A stretch of DNA of 64,000 nt from PALSA-894 sp963734185 (GTDB lineage: Bacteria; Pseudomonadota; Alphaproteobacteria; Rhizobiales; Xanthobacteraceae): assembly GCA_963734185.1 (NCBI GenBank), contig CAVTGA010000001.1:2976001-3040000 (forward strand). The letters are read 5' to 3'. Of this stretch, positions 25,703 through 34,619 are shown one piece after another. Position 1 is the first letter of the stretch; each line of letters opens with the position of its first letter. A model generated the notes under the pieces. The model saw only the letters and a list, made by a program, of their open reading frames with translations. It had not been told where the DNA came from and ran no database searches. Position numbers and translations under genes: made by a program.

Positions 25703-27465
25703 ACCACTTCGCCGCGCTGCTCGATCGCCTCGCCTACGAGCCGAGCCGCAACAACAAGCTGCGGCTGATGACCGATTATTTCCGTGACACGCCGGACCCC
25801 GAACGCGGCTACGCGCTCGCCGCGATCACCGGCGCGCTGTCGTTCCGCCACGCCAAGCCGGGGGTGATCCGCGCGCTGATCGCCGAGCGCGCCGACCCGA
25901 TGCTGTTCGAGCTGTCCTACGACTATGTCGGCGACCTGTCCGAGACGGTCGCGTTGATGTGGCCGGTGGGGCCGCAAGGGCGGTGGGCTCCCTCCCCCCT
26001 TGTGGGGGAGGGTTGGGGAGGGGGGTGGCCCGGAGGCGCGCAAATGGGGCCACCGGGAAATCACCGCACCACCCCCACCCCTAACCCCTCCCCACAAGGG
26101 GGAGGGGAACATACCGAGCTTCGGGAGAGTGAACCGCGCCTCTCCACCGTGGTCACCACGCTCGCCATGCTCGGCAAATCCGAGCTTCCGCGTCAGCTCG
26201 CAGCCTGGCTCGACGCACTCGACGAGACCGGGCGCTGGGCGCTGTTGAAGCTCGTCACCGGCGCGTTGCGCATCGGCGTCTCGGCGCGGCTCGCCAAGAC
26301 CGCGGTCGCGGCGCTCGGCGACAAGCCGCCGGACGAGGTCGAATTGATCTGGCCGGGCTTGAAGCCGCCTTATCCCGACCTGTTCGCCTGGGTCGAGGGG
26401 CGCGGCGCGAAGCCGGTGACCCGCGACCCGGCGCCGTTCCGCCCGGTGATGCTGTCGCACGCGATCGAGGAAGGCGATCTCGCGAGCCTCGATCCCGCCG
26501 CGTTCACGGCCGAATGGAAATGGGACGGCATCCGCGTGCAGGCGGTTGCCGGCCGCGACGGCGAGCGGCGTGTGGCGCGGCTCTATTCGCGTACCGGCGA
26601 GGATATTTCCGCCGCGTTTCCCGATCTGGTCGAAGCGCTCGGCTTCGACGGCGCGATCGACGGCGAGCTCCTGATCATGCGCGAGAACCGCGTTCAGTCG
26701 TTCAACGTGCTGCAGCAGCGGCTCAACCGCAAGGCCGTCACGCCGAAGCTGATGGCCGAGTTTCCGGCCCATCTGCGCGCCTACGACCTGCTGGTCGACG
26801 GCGCCGAGGACCTGCGCGAGGAACGCTTCGCCGCACGGCGCGCCCGGCTGGAAGCGTTGCTGGCGCGGCTCGATGATCCGCGCATCGACCTCTCGCCGCT
26901 GGTGCCGTTCGCCACCTGGGAGGCGCTCACGGCCGCGCGCGCCGACCCGGCCGCCGCCGGCGCCGGCCCTGACGCCGACGCGGTCGAGGGCGTGATGCTG
27001 AAGCGGTGCGACGCGCCCTACCTGCCGGGACGGCCGAAGGGCCAATGGTGGAAATGGAAGCGCGATCCGCACGTCATCGACGCCGTGCTGATGTATGCGC
27101 AGCGCGGGCACGGCAAGCGCTCGTCGTTCTATTCCGACTATACGTTCGGCGTGTGGACGGCGGGCGCCGACGGCGATCAGCTCGTGCCGGTCGGCAAGGC
27201 CTATTTCGGCTTCACGGATGCGGAGCTTGCCGAGATCGACCGCTTCGTGCGCCGCAACACGGTCGAACGCTTCGGCCCGGTGCGCGAGGTGGTGCACGAG
27301 GCCGACCAGGGGCTGGTGCTCGAAGTCGCGTTCGAAGGGCTGCAGCGTTCGGCGCGCCACAAGTCGGGCGTCGCCATGCGCTTTCCGCGCATCAGCCGGC
27401 TGCGCTGGGACAAGCCGCCGCGCGAGGCCGACCGGCTCGAGACCTTGGAGAAGCTGCTGCGCTAG
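25699..27465 (+). CDS. ATP-dependent DNA ligase (ligase-associated repair cluster)
   Basis: 588 residues. An N-terminal DNA-binding domain precedes the adenylation domain with the KxDG motif in AEWKWDGIRVQ (Lys274) and later GVMLKRCDAPY and KGQWWKWKR, then an OB fold. It matches the cisplatin/LigC-like family TIGR04120, which is near 530 residues; the excess comes from an in-frame palindromic insertion at about 95-142. It works with the helicase, exonuclease and PdeM in a DNA-damage repair pathway. The end overlaps a small convergent gene by 4 bp. Confidence 0.92.
   Translation: MNHFAALLDRLAYEPSRNNKLRLMTDYFRDTPDPERGYALAAITGALSFRHAKPGVIRALIAERADPMLFELSYDYVGDLSETVALMWPVGPQGRWAPSPLVGEGWGGGWPGGAQMGPPGNHRTTPTPNPSPQGGGEHTELRESEPRLSTVVTTLAMLGKSELPRQLAAWLDALDETGRWALLKLVTGALRIGVSARLAKTAVAALGDKPPDEVELIWPGLKPPYPDLFAWVEGRGAKPVTRDPAPFRPVMLSHAIEEGDLASLDPAAFTAEWKWDGIRVQAVAGRDGERRVARLYSRTGEDISAAFPDLVEALGFDGAIDGELLIMRENRVQSFNVLQQRLNRKAVTPKLMAEFPAHLRAYDLLVDGAEDLREERFAARRARLEALLARLDDPRIDLSPLVPFATWEALTAARADPAAAGAGPDADAVEGVMLKRCDAPYLPGRPKGQWWKWKRDPHVIDAVLMYAQRGHGKRSSFYSDYTFGVWTAGADGDQLVPVGKAYFGFTDAELAEIDRFVRRNTVERFGPVREVVHEADQGLVLEVAFEGLQRSARHKSGVAMRFPRISRLRWDKPPREADRLETLEKLLR
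25990..26107. repeat. Palindromic repeat inserted in frame in the ligase gene
   Basis: Arms ccctcccccct.tgtggggg and cccctccccacaaggggg bound the element. It adds roughly 47 residues (APSPLVGEGWGGG ... TPNPSPQGGGEH) within the ligase N-terminal domain without breaking the frame. Confidence 0.85.
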
Positions 27466-27644
27466 CGCAGGTTCTTGCCGCCATCGCTGCGCAGCGAGGC
27501 GCGCTCGGCAAGCCGATCATAGTCGGCGGCGATGCGCAGCATGGTTTGCTTGGCGGCGCCGTCGTTCACGTCCTGCGCAAGCTTGCGCATGTCCTGCGCA
27601 CGCTGCCGCCAGTGTTCGGGGTCGTTGATGTGACTGCCGCTCAT
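27462..27644 (-). CDS. Small conserved helical protein
   Basis: 60 residues, MSGSHINDPEHWRQRAQDMR then a helix ending DYDRLAERA. Short proteins with the HINDPEHWR...RIAADYDRLA pattern recur in Bradyrhizobium and relatives (from memory) and have no known function. It is soluble and mostly alpha-helical. The 4-bp overlap with the convergent ligase stop is unremarkable. Confidence 0.7.
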   Translation of the reverse strand: MSGSHINDPEHWRQRAQDMRKLAQDVNDGAAKQTMLRIAADYDRLAERASLRSDGGKNLR

Positions 27645-27725
27645 GGCCGCAATTTCGCGGCCGTCGTGCGAAAAGTCCAGCCGTTAGGTGATAGACTGCG
27701 CCGCTTTCCGTCCGAGGGGACCGCC

Positions 27726-28004
27726 ATGGGCAACGACATCCTGAGCCGCTTCTTCGGCGGGCCGCCGCTGCCGGTCATCCTGCGGCTGATCCTGCTGTCG
27801 ATCCTGGTCGGCGTGATCCTCGCCGCCATCGGCCTCGACCCGCTCAATATCGTGCGCAGCATCGAGCGCCTGTTGCGCAGCATCTGGGACATGGGCTGGG
27901 ATGCCGTCGCCTGGGTGTGGCGCTATTTCCTGCTCGGCGCCGTCATCGTGGTGCCGATCTGGTTCATCGTGCGGCTCCTGCGCGCGCCGCGCCGGCAGAG
28001 CTGA
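27726..28004 (+). CDS. Small membrane protein (DUF6460-like)
   Basis: 92 residues with two hydrophobic segments, near 16-37 and 68-85, separated by an amphipathic stretch (NIVRSIERLLRSIWDMGWDAV). The MGNDILSRFFGGPP start and overall length match a small Rhizobiales membrane family I recall as DUF6460. Function unknown. It is followed after a few bases by the MATE gene and may be co-transcribed. Confidence 0.7.
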   Translation: MGNDILSRFFGGPPLPVILRLILLSILVGVILAAIGLDPLNIVRSIERLLRSIWDMGWDAVAWVWRYFLLGAVIVVPIWFIVRLLRAPRRQS

Positions 28005-28049
28005 CCCCTGACCCGACCGGCACCGTCCTTCGCCGTCACCCACGCCCGC

Positions 28050-29342
28050 GTGTTCGCGATCGCGGCGCCGATGACGCTCGCCAACATCACGACGCCGCTG
28101 CTCGGCGTCGTCGGCACCGCGGTGATCGGCAATCTCGGGCAGGCGCACCTGCTCGGCGCCGTCGCGATCTCGGCCGTGGTGTTCGATTCGATCTTCTGGC
28201 TGTTCGGATTCCTGCGCATGGGGACGGTCGCCCTCACCGCACAGGCGCTGGGCGCGCGCGACCGGAGCGAGCAGGACGCCGTGCTGGCGCGCGCGCTGTC
28301 GATCGCGGCGGTGCTCGGCCTGGCGCTGATCGTGCTGCAGGCGCCGCTCGCCTGGGCGTGCTACGCGTTCATGGGCGCCAGCGCCGACGTCACGCGCGCG
28401 GCCGAGACCTATTTCGCCGTGCGCATCTGGAGCGCGCCGTTCGCGCTCGGCAACTACGTCATCCTCGGCTGGCTGTTGGGCCTGGCGCGCGCCACCACGG
28501 CGCTGGCGCTGCAGGTCCTGGTCAACCTCGTCAACATAGCCGTGACCTTCTACCTCGTCCTCGTCCTCGATCTCGGCGTTACCGGGGCCGCGCTCGCGAC
28601 CTTGATCGCCGAAGGCGCGGGATTCGGCGCCGGTCTGGCGATCACGTTGCGGCGCACCGGCTGGCGCTTCGACCCCGCCATCGTGCTCGACCGCGCCAAG
28701 CTCGTCCGCCTGCTCGTCGTCAATCGCGACATGATGATCCGCTCGGCCGCCGTCATCATCGCGTTCTCGTTCTTCGCCGCGCAGGGCGCGCGCGCGGGCG
28801 ACACCGTGCTCGCCGCCAATGCGGTGTTGAGCAACCTGTTCCTGGTCGGGGCCTATTTCCTCGACGGCTTCGCCACCGCGGCGGAGCAGCTGTGCGGCCG
28901 CGCCGTCGGGGCGCGCGACCGCGCCGCGTTCATGCGCGCCACGCGGCTGGTGCTCGGCTGGGGCGGCGCCTTCGGTCTCGCGACGACTTTGCTGATCCTG
29001 CTTGCCGGGCCGGCGCTGATCGCGTTGATGACCACGAGCCCGGAGGTGCGCGACTTGGCCGCCGATTTCCTGTTGCTTGCGGCGCTGGCGCCGGCGTTCG
29101 GCGTGTTCGCGTTCGCCTATGACGGCATCTATGCGGGCGCGACCTGGACGCGCGACATGCGCAATCTCATGGTCGTGGCGCTGGCGCTTTATTTCGCCAT
29201 CTGGTGGCTCACCGCGCCACTCGGCAATCCCGGCCTCTGGCTCGCGTTCCTCACCTTCTTCGCCGCGCGCGGCATCATGCAGGCGGCACGTTATCCGGCG
29301 CTGGTGCGGGCGACATTCACTCCGGCCACTTCTCCGCCGTGA
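28050..29342 (+). CDS. MATE family multidrug/toxin exporter
   Basis: 430 residues, about 12 membrane helices in two repeats, with DinF/NorM-type blocks (MTLANITTPLLGVVGTAVIG, SIFWLFGFLRMGTVALTAQA). MATE proteins expel cationic or xenobiotic compounds using Na+ or H+ gradients. The GTG at 28050 is the first standard start; a CTG at 28008 would add 14 residues (TRPAPSFAVTHARV) that resemble the normal family N-terminus, so translation may begin there. The 3' end overlaps the convergent pyrD by 26 bp. Confidence 0.9.
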   Translation: MFAIAAPMTLANITTPLLGVVGTAVIGNLGQAHLLGAVAISAVVFDSIFWLFGFLRMGTVALTAQALGARDRSEQDAVLARALSIAAVLGLALIVLQAPLAWACYAFMGASADVTRAAETYFAVRIWSAPFALGNYVILGWLLGLARATTALALQVLVNLVNIAVTFYLVLVLDLGVTGAALATLIAEGAGFGAGLAITLRRTGWRFDPAIVLDRAKLVRLLVVNRDMMIRSAAVIIAFSFFAAQGARAGDTVLAANAVLSNLFLVGAYFLDGFATAAEQLCGRAVGARDRAAFMRATRLVLGWGGAFGLATTLLILLAGPALIALMTTSPEVRDLAADFLLLAALAPAFGVFAFAYDGIYAGATWTRDMRNLMVVALALYFAIWWLTAPLGNPGLWLAFLTFFAARGIMQAARYPALVRATFTPATSPP

Positions 29343-30408
29343 CCGCGGCCGCGTCGCGGCCGACGGCGTCGGCGAGGCTGTCGAAGCGGCCGACGCGCAG
29401 GAAGTCGACGAGATCTTTCTTAATCGCGCCGATCAAGCCCACCCCGCCGAAGATCAGCCCGGTATAGAGCTGAATCAGGCTGGCGCCGGCCTTGATCTTG
29501 GCGAAGGCGGCGGCTCCGGAGTCGACGCCGCCGACGCCGATCAGTGGAAAGGCGCCTTCGGCGCGCACACAGGTCTCGGCCAACATGCGGGTCGAGAGCG
29601 CGAACAGCGGCCGGCCGGAGAGGCCGCCCGGCTCGCCCGCCTTCGCGCTCTCGCGCAGGGTCGGCGGCCGCGTCACCGTGGTGTTGCCCACCACCATGCC
29701 GTCGATGCGGTGCCGCCGCGCGATCTCGACCACGTCGTCGAGAGCGCCGAGCGTCAGGTCGGGCGCGATCTTCAACAGCACCGGCGTACGCTTGCCGGCC
29801 TCGGCCGCGCGCTCGCGCGCATCGATCACGCGCGCCAGGAGATCATCGAGCGCGCTCGCCTGCTGCAGGTCGCGCAGGCCGGGCGTGTTGGGCGACGACA
29901 CGTTGACGGTGACGAACGCCGCCAGCGGCGCGAGCGCCTCGATGCAGGCGACGTAATCGGCGGTGCGGTCGGCCGCATCCTTGTTGGCCCCGGCGTTGAC
30001 GCCGACGATGCCGGGCGCGCCGGCGCGCCGCGCCAGCCGCCGCCGCACCGCGTCGATCCCTTCGCTGTTGAACCCGAGACGATTGATGACCGCGGCGTCG
30101 GCATCGAGCCGGAACAGGCGCGGCCGCGGGTTGCCGGGCTGCGGCTGCGGCGTCACGCCGCCGACCTCGACGAAGCCGAAGCCCAGCCGCAGCGCCGCAT
30201 CGGGCACCTCGGCGTTCTTGTCGAAGCCGGCGGCCAGCCCGATGGGGTTCGGGAAGGAGAGCCCGAAGGCGCGGATGGCGAGCCGTGGGTCGTCGGCCGC
30301 CGGCCGCGGCAGCGGCACGAGCTTGAGCGCGGCGAGCGCTGCCCGATGCGCCTCCTCGGGATCGACGAGGCGCAGGAACGGCTGGAACAGGTCGAGCAGT
30401 CCGATCAT
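29317..30408 (-). CDS. pyrD: Dihydroorotate dehydrogenase (quinone), class 2
   Basis: 363 residues. PyrD oxidises dihydroorotate to orotate in pyrimidine synthesis, passing electrons to quinone. Class 2 marks are the N-terminal membrane-associating helices (LLDLFQPFLRLVDPEEAHR), GLAAGFDKNAEV, the VNVSSPNTPGLRDLQ loop with the catalytic Ser, KIAPDL, and GLSGRPLF with the FMN phosphate-binding GVGGVDSGAAAF near the end. Its length is typical. Confidence 0.96.
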   Translation of the reverse strand: MIGLLDLFQPFLRLVDPEEAHRAALAALKLVPLPRPAADDPRLAIRAFGLSFPNPIGLAAGFDKNAEVPDAALRLGFGFVEVGGVTPQPQPGNPRPRLFRLDADAAVINRLGFNSEGIDAVRRRLARRAGAPGIVGVNAGANKDAADRTADYVACIEALAPLAAFVTVNVSSPNTPGLRDLQQASALDDLLARVIDARERAAEAGKRTPVLLKIAPDLTLGALDDVVEIARRHRIDGMVVGNTTVTRPPTLRESAKAGEPGGLSGRPLFALSTRMLAETCVRAEGAFPLIGVGGVDSGAAAFAKIKAGASLIQLYTGLIFGGVGLIGAIKKDLVDFLRVGRFDSLADAVGRDAAAVTAEKWPE

Positions 30409-30553
30409 GGATGCGCGCGGACCCTATGCGGCCCCCCTGGCGGCTTCAAGGGAAAGCCGCAGAACGGGCTGGACAACGGCTCCGAGAGTTTATATTCCTA
30501 GATAAGGAGCAGATGATTCTGCCAGGACCCTTGAACCGGACGGGAGACCCGCC

Positions 30554-31195
30554 GTGGCACAACGCACGATGCTGACTCATGCGGACATCTGGAACGGCGT
30601 CGACCGGCTGGCGGCGCGGTCCGGGCTTTCGGCTTCGGGTCTGGCCAAGCGCGCCGGGCTCGATCCGACCACCTTCAACAAGTCGAAGCGCATCACGCCG
30701 GAAGGCCGCCCTCGCTGGCCCTCGACCGAATCGGTCGCCAAGTCGCTGGACGCGACCGGCACCACGATCGACGCCTTCGTGTCCCTCATCACCGAGAAGC
30801 AGGTGGCCGCGCGCGCCGTGCCGCTGATCGGCCTGGCCGAAGCCGGCGCCGGCGGATTCTTCGACGATGGCGGCTTCCCGGCCGGCAAGGGCTGGGACGA
30901 GGTGGCGTTTCCCGGCGTCGACGACGAGCACACCTATGCGCTGGAGGTCTCCGGCGACTCGATGGAGCCGGTCTATCGCGACGGCACGGTGATCGTCGTG
31001 TCGCCCACGACGCCGATCCGCCGCGGCGACCGCGTCGTGGTCAAGACCAGCGACGGCGAGGTCATGGCCAAGGAGCTCAAGCGCAGGACCGGCAAGACCA
31101 TCGAGCTGAAATCGCTCAACGCGGATCACCCCGAACGGGTGCTGGCCGCCACCGACGTGCTGTGGATCGCGCGCATCGTGTGGGCGAGCCAGTAG
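30554..31195 (+). CDS. HTH and S24 peptidase-domain (LexA-like) regulator
   Basis: 213 residues. An N-terminal helix-turn-helix (SASGLAKRAGLDPTTFNKSK) is joined to an S24 peptidase domain with the Ser in ALEVSGDSMEPVYRDG and the Lys in RRGDRVVVKTSDGEVMAKEL. CI/LexA-type proteins of this form can self-cleave on DNA damage. A clear Ala-Gly cleavage site is suggested by LAEAGAGGF. GTG at 30554 is annotated; ATG at 30569 (MLTHADIW) is equally plausible. Stand-alone gene; targets unknown. Confidence 0.85.
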   Translation: MAQRTMLTHADIWNGVDRLAARSGLSASGLAKRAGLDPTTFNKSKRITPEGRPRWPSTESVAKSLDATGTTIDAFVSLITEKQVAARAVPLIGLAEAGAGGFFDDGGFPAGKGWDEVAFPGVDDEHTYALEVSGDSMEPVYRDGTVIVVSPTTPIRRGDRVVVKTSDGEVMAKELKRRTGKTIELKSLNADHPERVLAATDVLWIARIVWASQ

Positions 31196-31243
31196 AGCAT
31201 GATCCCGAAAAGTGGGAACCGGTTTTCGGACAAGATCATGCTC
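31195..31243. repeat. gagcatgatcccgaaaagtg palindromic repeat
   Basis: Perfect outer arms gagcatgatc / gatcatgctc with a partly paired centre. Related copies are at 37995-38039 and 55829-55876. It starts inside the stop codon of the S24 gene and could work as a terminator or mRNA-stabilising hairpin. Confidence 0.8.
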
Positions 31244-31256
31244 AGACCAATAAGGT

Positions 31257-32000
31257 TCATCCGCTCCACAGCAATGCCGCGCCGCGCAGCAGGAAGATCG
31301 CGCTGACCGCGAAGATCACCCGCCGCGTCCATTGGCGGAATCCGGCATCGGTCATGCGCTCGAGCACCAGCGCGGCGAGCGACGTGCCGGCCATCGAGAG
31401 CAGGATCGCCGGCGCGTACAGCCACAACGGCACCGCGTCGAGGATGCCGACGAACGAGCCGAAGTAGATCGCACGCACGACGTGGCTGAAGGTCTGCGTC
31501 ACCGCCTTGGTGGCGATCGTGGTCTTGCGGTCGAGCGTGCTCTTCTGGAAGAAGATGTCGAGGAACAGGCCGCCGACGCCGGTCATGAGCTGGACCACGG
31601 TGGTGAGCACGCCGGTGACGAACGGCACGCCCGGCCACTCGATGTTCGGCCGCGCCCGCGCCGGCAGCAGCTCGAGCGCGAACGGCAGCAGCCCGAGCGA
31701 TAGGTAGACGGCGGGCTTGCTCGGCACGATCGCGATCAGCCGCAGAAGCGCGAACGACAGCACGGCGCCGAGCACGTAGACGAAGAAGATGCGCCAGCGC
31801 ACGAACCGCCACCACAGCGCGGCGCGCCAGCCATTGGCCACGAACTGGATGATCGAGAACACCACCATGCCGGTGGCGACGTCGAAGTAGACCAGCAGCA
31901 CGCCGAGCAGGATCATCCCGCCCGCCATCCCGAACAGGCCGGAGAGGAACGAGGTCGAAACGATGGTGATGCCGATGAGGACGAGGGCGGCGGGGGTCAT
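31257..32000 (-). CDS. TSUP (TauE/SafE) family permease
   Basis: 247 residues and about eight hydrophobic segments. The N-terminal half has SFLSGLFGMAGGMILLGVLL and the second half TGVLTTVVQLMTGVGGLFLD, the TSUP repeats. It is shorter than the permease at the start of the window and a different subgroup. Its ATG follows directly on the lysK stop (TGAATG), so it is read with lysK. Substrate unknown. Confidence 0.85.
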   Translation of the reverse strand: MTPAALVLIGITIVSTSFLSGLFGMAGGMILLGVLLVYFDVATGMVVFSIIQFVANGWRAALWWRFVRWRIFFVYVLGAVLSFALLRLIAIVPSKPAVYLSLGLLPFALELLPARARPNIEWPGVPFVTGVLTTVVQLMTGVGGLFLDIFFQKSTLDRKTTIATKAVTQTFSHVVRAIYFGSFVGILDAVPLWLYAPAILLSMAGTSLAALVLERMTDAGFRQWTRRVIFAVSAIFLLRGAALLWSG

Positions 32001-33629
32001 TCACGCGCTTCTTGCCAGCGCGCCGTCGATCATGTCGACCGTATTCTGCAGCCCGTAGACCGCCACGAACGAGCCGAAGCGCGGGCCCTTCTCCTGGCCG
32101 AGCAGCACCTGGTAGAGCATGTTGAACCAGTCAAGCGAAACGCCCGGCCGCCCATCCTTGCCCTTTTTCCCGGCGTCGAGAAACGGCTCGCGCCGGCCGA
32201 TCTCATAGATGACGTTCTGAATGTCCTCGGCGCTCGCATCCTTCGACAGTTGCGACAGCGCATCGCGCAAATCGCCGAGCGCGACACGCTCACTCTCCGT
32301 CGGCCGGCGGAACTGCTTCGCCGGCTCGACGAAATCCCGGTAGTAGTTGATCGCATAGCCGACCAGCGCGTCGAGCTTCGGATGCGTCCGCGGCGTGATG
32401 CCGGGCCGGTAGCGGCCGATGAAGCCCCACAGCGTCCCGGCATTCTCCGCGTTGGACGAAGCGACCAGGGTCAGGAGGAGCTGGAACGTGATCGGCATGT
32501 CGGGCTGCGGCGGATGGCCCGAATGGATGTGCCAGACCGGATTCGTCAACTGCTGCCGCGCGTCCTGGCGCTGATAACCGTCGAGAAACTGCTGATACTC
32601 GTCGACGGCGCGGGGGATCACGTCGAAGTAGAGCCGCTTCGCGGCTCTCGGATTCTGGTACATGAACAGCGACAGCGATTCCGGGCCGGCGTAGCGCAGC
32701 CACTCGTCGATGGTCAGCCCGTTGCCCTTCGACTTGGAGATCTTCTGCCCCTTCTCGTCGAGGAAGAGCTCGTAGTTGAACCCTTCGGGCGGGGCGCCGC
32801 CGAGCGCGCGCACGATCTCCCCGGAAAGCTTGACCGAGTCGATCAGGTCCTTGCCGGCCATCTCGTAATCGACGCCGAGCGCGAGCCAGCGCATCGCCCA
32901 GTCGGGTTTCCACTGCAGCTTGGCGTGCCCGCCGGTGACCGGCGTCTCGAAGCGCTCGCCGCTTTCCGGATCGCTCCACGCGATGGTGCCGTTGGCGGAA
33001 TTCGGCTCGACCGCGACCTGCATCACGATGCCGCTCGCCGGGTGAATGGGGAGGAACGGCGAATAAGTCTGCGCGCGCTCCTCGCGCAGCGAGGGCAGCA
33101 TGACGGTCATCACCGCGTCGAAGCGCTCGAGGAATTTCAGCAAGGTCGCATCGAACCGGCCGGACTTGTAGCATTCGGTCGACGACAGGAACTCGTAGTC
33201 GAAGCCGAAGGCATCGAGGAAGGCGCGCAGCCGCGCATTGTTGTGCGCGGCGAACGACGAATACTCGTTCGAGAACGGATCGGGCACCTGCGTCAGCGGC
33301 TTGCCGAGATGCGCGCGCAGCATCTCCTTGTTCGGCACGTTGTCCGGCACCTTGCGCAGCCCGTCCATGTCGTCGGAGAAGGCGATCAGGCGGGTCTTGA
33401 CCTTGTCGTCGGTGAGCACGCGGAAGGCGTGGCGCACCATGGTGGTGCGCGCGACCTCGCCGAACGTGCCGATGTGCGGCAGGCCGGACGGCCCGTAGCC
33501 GGTCTCGAAGATGACCGCGTCCTTGGGCATGCGCTTGAGCCGCGCCACGATCTTGCGCGCCTCCTCGAACGGCCAGGCGTTCGAGTTTTCGGCGAGTTCG
33601 CGCAGGGAGGCGGTTTCGACCAGCGACAT
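32001..33629 (-). CDS. lysK: Lysyl-tRNA synthetase, class I
   Basis: 542 residues. Class I LysRS, the form used by archaea and many alphaproteobacteria instead of class II LysS; it charges tRNA-Lys. The HIGH signature is in GPSGLPHIGTFGEV and the KMSKS-equivalent in KGQKISKSKGNGL. The start at 33629 (MSLVETASLRELA) fits the family; upstream codons lack similarity. It lies 8 bases after the upstream binding-protein gene and is coupled to the TSUP gene downstream. Confidence 0.95.
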   Translation of the reverse strand: MSLVETASLRELAENSNAWPFEEARKIVARLKRMPKDAVIFETGYGPSGLPHIGTFGEVARTTMVRHAFRVLTDDKVKTRLIAFSDDMDGLRKVPDNVPNKEMLRAHLGKPLTQVPDPFSNEYSSFAAHNNARLRAFLDAFGFDYEFLSSTECYKSGRFDATLLKFLERFDAVMTVMLPSLREERAQTYSPFLPIHPASGIVMQVAVEPNSANGTIAWSDPESGERFETPVTGGHAKLQWKPDWAMRWLALGVDYEMAGKDLIDSVKLSGEIVRALGGAPPEGFNYELFLDEKGQKISKSKGNGLTIDEWLRYAGPESLSLFMYQNPRAAKRLYFDVIPRAVDEYQQFLDGYQRQDARQQLTNPVWHIHSGHPPQPDMPITFQLLLTLVASSNAENAGTLWGFIGRYRPGITPRTHPKLDALVGYAINYYRDFVEPAKQFRRPTESERVALGDLRDALSQLSKDASAEDIQNVIYEIGRREPFLDAGKKGKDGRPGVSLDWFNMLYQVLLGQEKGPRFGSFVAVYGLQNTVDMIDGALARSA

Positions 33630-33637
33630 CGAGAACC

Positions 33638-34543
33638 TCAAAACGGGCTGATGGGAAAATAGCGCAGCCACAGGTCGGTGAAACGGCCTTTTTCCCACAA
33701 CCGGAACAGCGCCCAGTTGAAGGCGAGCCGCAGCGTGTCGTTGCCGCGGCGCACCGCGATGCCGACGCCCTCGCCGAAATAGCGGCTCTCCAGGAACGGA
33801 CCGCCGGCGAACGCGCAGCAGCCGCCCGAATCCGTGCCGTTGAGCCAGAAGGCGAGCGCGATGCCGTCGCCGAACAGGAGGTCGACTTCGCCCTTGCGCA
33901 GTGCTTCACGCGCCTGCTCCACGCTGCGGACGGGGCGCAGCTCCGCGCCGGTGAAGAATGCCTTCAGGTACTCTTCGTGCGCGGTGCCGCCAACGACCGC
34001 GATCTTCCTGCCTTCGACCGCCTCCGGCACCACCTCGGTGACGCCGGCGTCGCGCCGCGCGACGAAGCGCGCCGAGGCGCGGTAATAGGGATCGCTGAAC
34101 TCGACGCGCTGGCGCGTCTCGGGAGTGACCGCCAGCGACGCGATCACGGCGTCGGCACGATTGTCGCCGAGCGCCGCCAGCAACGTGTCGAAGCGGCGCA
34201 TCTGGATCGTGCACTGCACTTTCAATTCCTCGCAGATCAGGCGCGCGAGGTCGACGTTGAAGCCGGCGGGAGCGCCGTCCGGCCCGGCGTAGTTGAACGG
34301 CGGATAGTCGAATTCGGTCAGGAAACGGATGGCCGAAACGCGGGCGAGATCCGGCCGCTCGGGCCGCCGGCGGGGATCCCAGAAGCCGGGGACCGTGACC
34401 GTGGCGGACGGCGCCGCCGCGGGCTGCGCCAGCGCGACCTCGGACGGCATCGGCACGATCCCGGCCGGCGCCAACAGCAGCGCAGCCAGGAGCCGGAGGT
34501 ATCGGCGTACGCGATAACATACCTTACACGGGAATAGTTCCAT
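33638..34543 (-). CDS. Periplasmic amino-acid-type solute-binding protein (SBP family 3)
   Basis: 301 residues. A signal segment (LRLLAALLLAPAGIVPMPSEV) precedes a type II periplasmic binding fold: FLTEFDYPPFNYAGPDGAPA, GFNVDLARLICEELKV, VEFSDPYYRASARF and GKIAVVGGTAHEEYL-like blocks are typical of polar amino acid receptors. No permease genes adjoin it. It leads the lysK-TSUP transcription unit and is divergent from the glycosyltransferase gene. Confidence 0.85.
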   Translation of the reverse strand: MELFPCKVCYRVRRYLRLLAALLLAPAGIVPMPSEVALAQPAAAPSATVTVPGFWDPRRRPERPDLARVSAIRFLTEFDYPPFNYAGPDGAPAGFNVDLARLICEELKVQCTIQMRRFDTLLAALGDNRADAVIASLAVTPETRQRVEFSDPYYRASARFVARRDAGVTEVVPEAVEGRKIAVVGGTAHEEYLKAFFTGAELRPVRSVEQAREALRKGEVDLLFGDGIALAFWLNGTDSGGCCAFAGGPFLESRYFGEGVGIAVRRGNDTLRLAFNWALFRLWEKGRFTDLWLRYFPISPF

Positions 34544-34552
34544 TGCTATAAT
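34523..34552 (+). promoter_or_regulatory. Putative promoter of the glycosyltransferase gene
   Basis: A perfect TATAAT at 34547-34552 with CTTACA (4/6 to TTGACA) 18 bases upstream. The expected start near 34559 leaves a ~60-base leader. It overlaps the first codons of the divergent binding-protein gene. Confidence 0.4.
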
Positions 34553-34619
34553 TCTAACGTGTATCCGGCGTCCCCGCGTAGCTCGGCCGCTTGTCTTGGC
34601 CGCTTATAAAGCAATCCCC

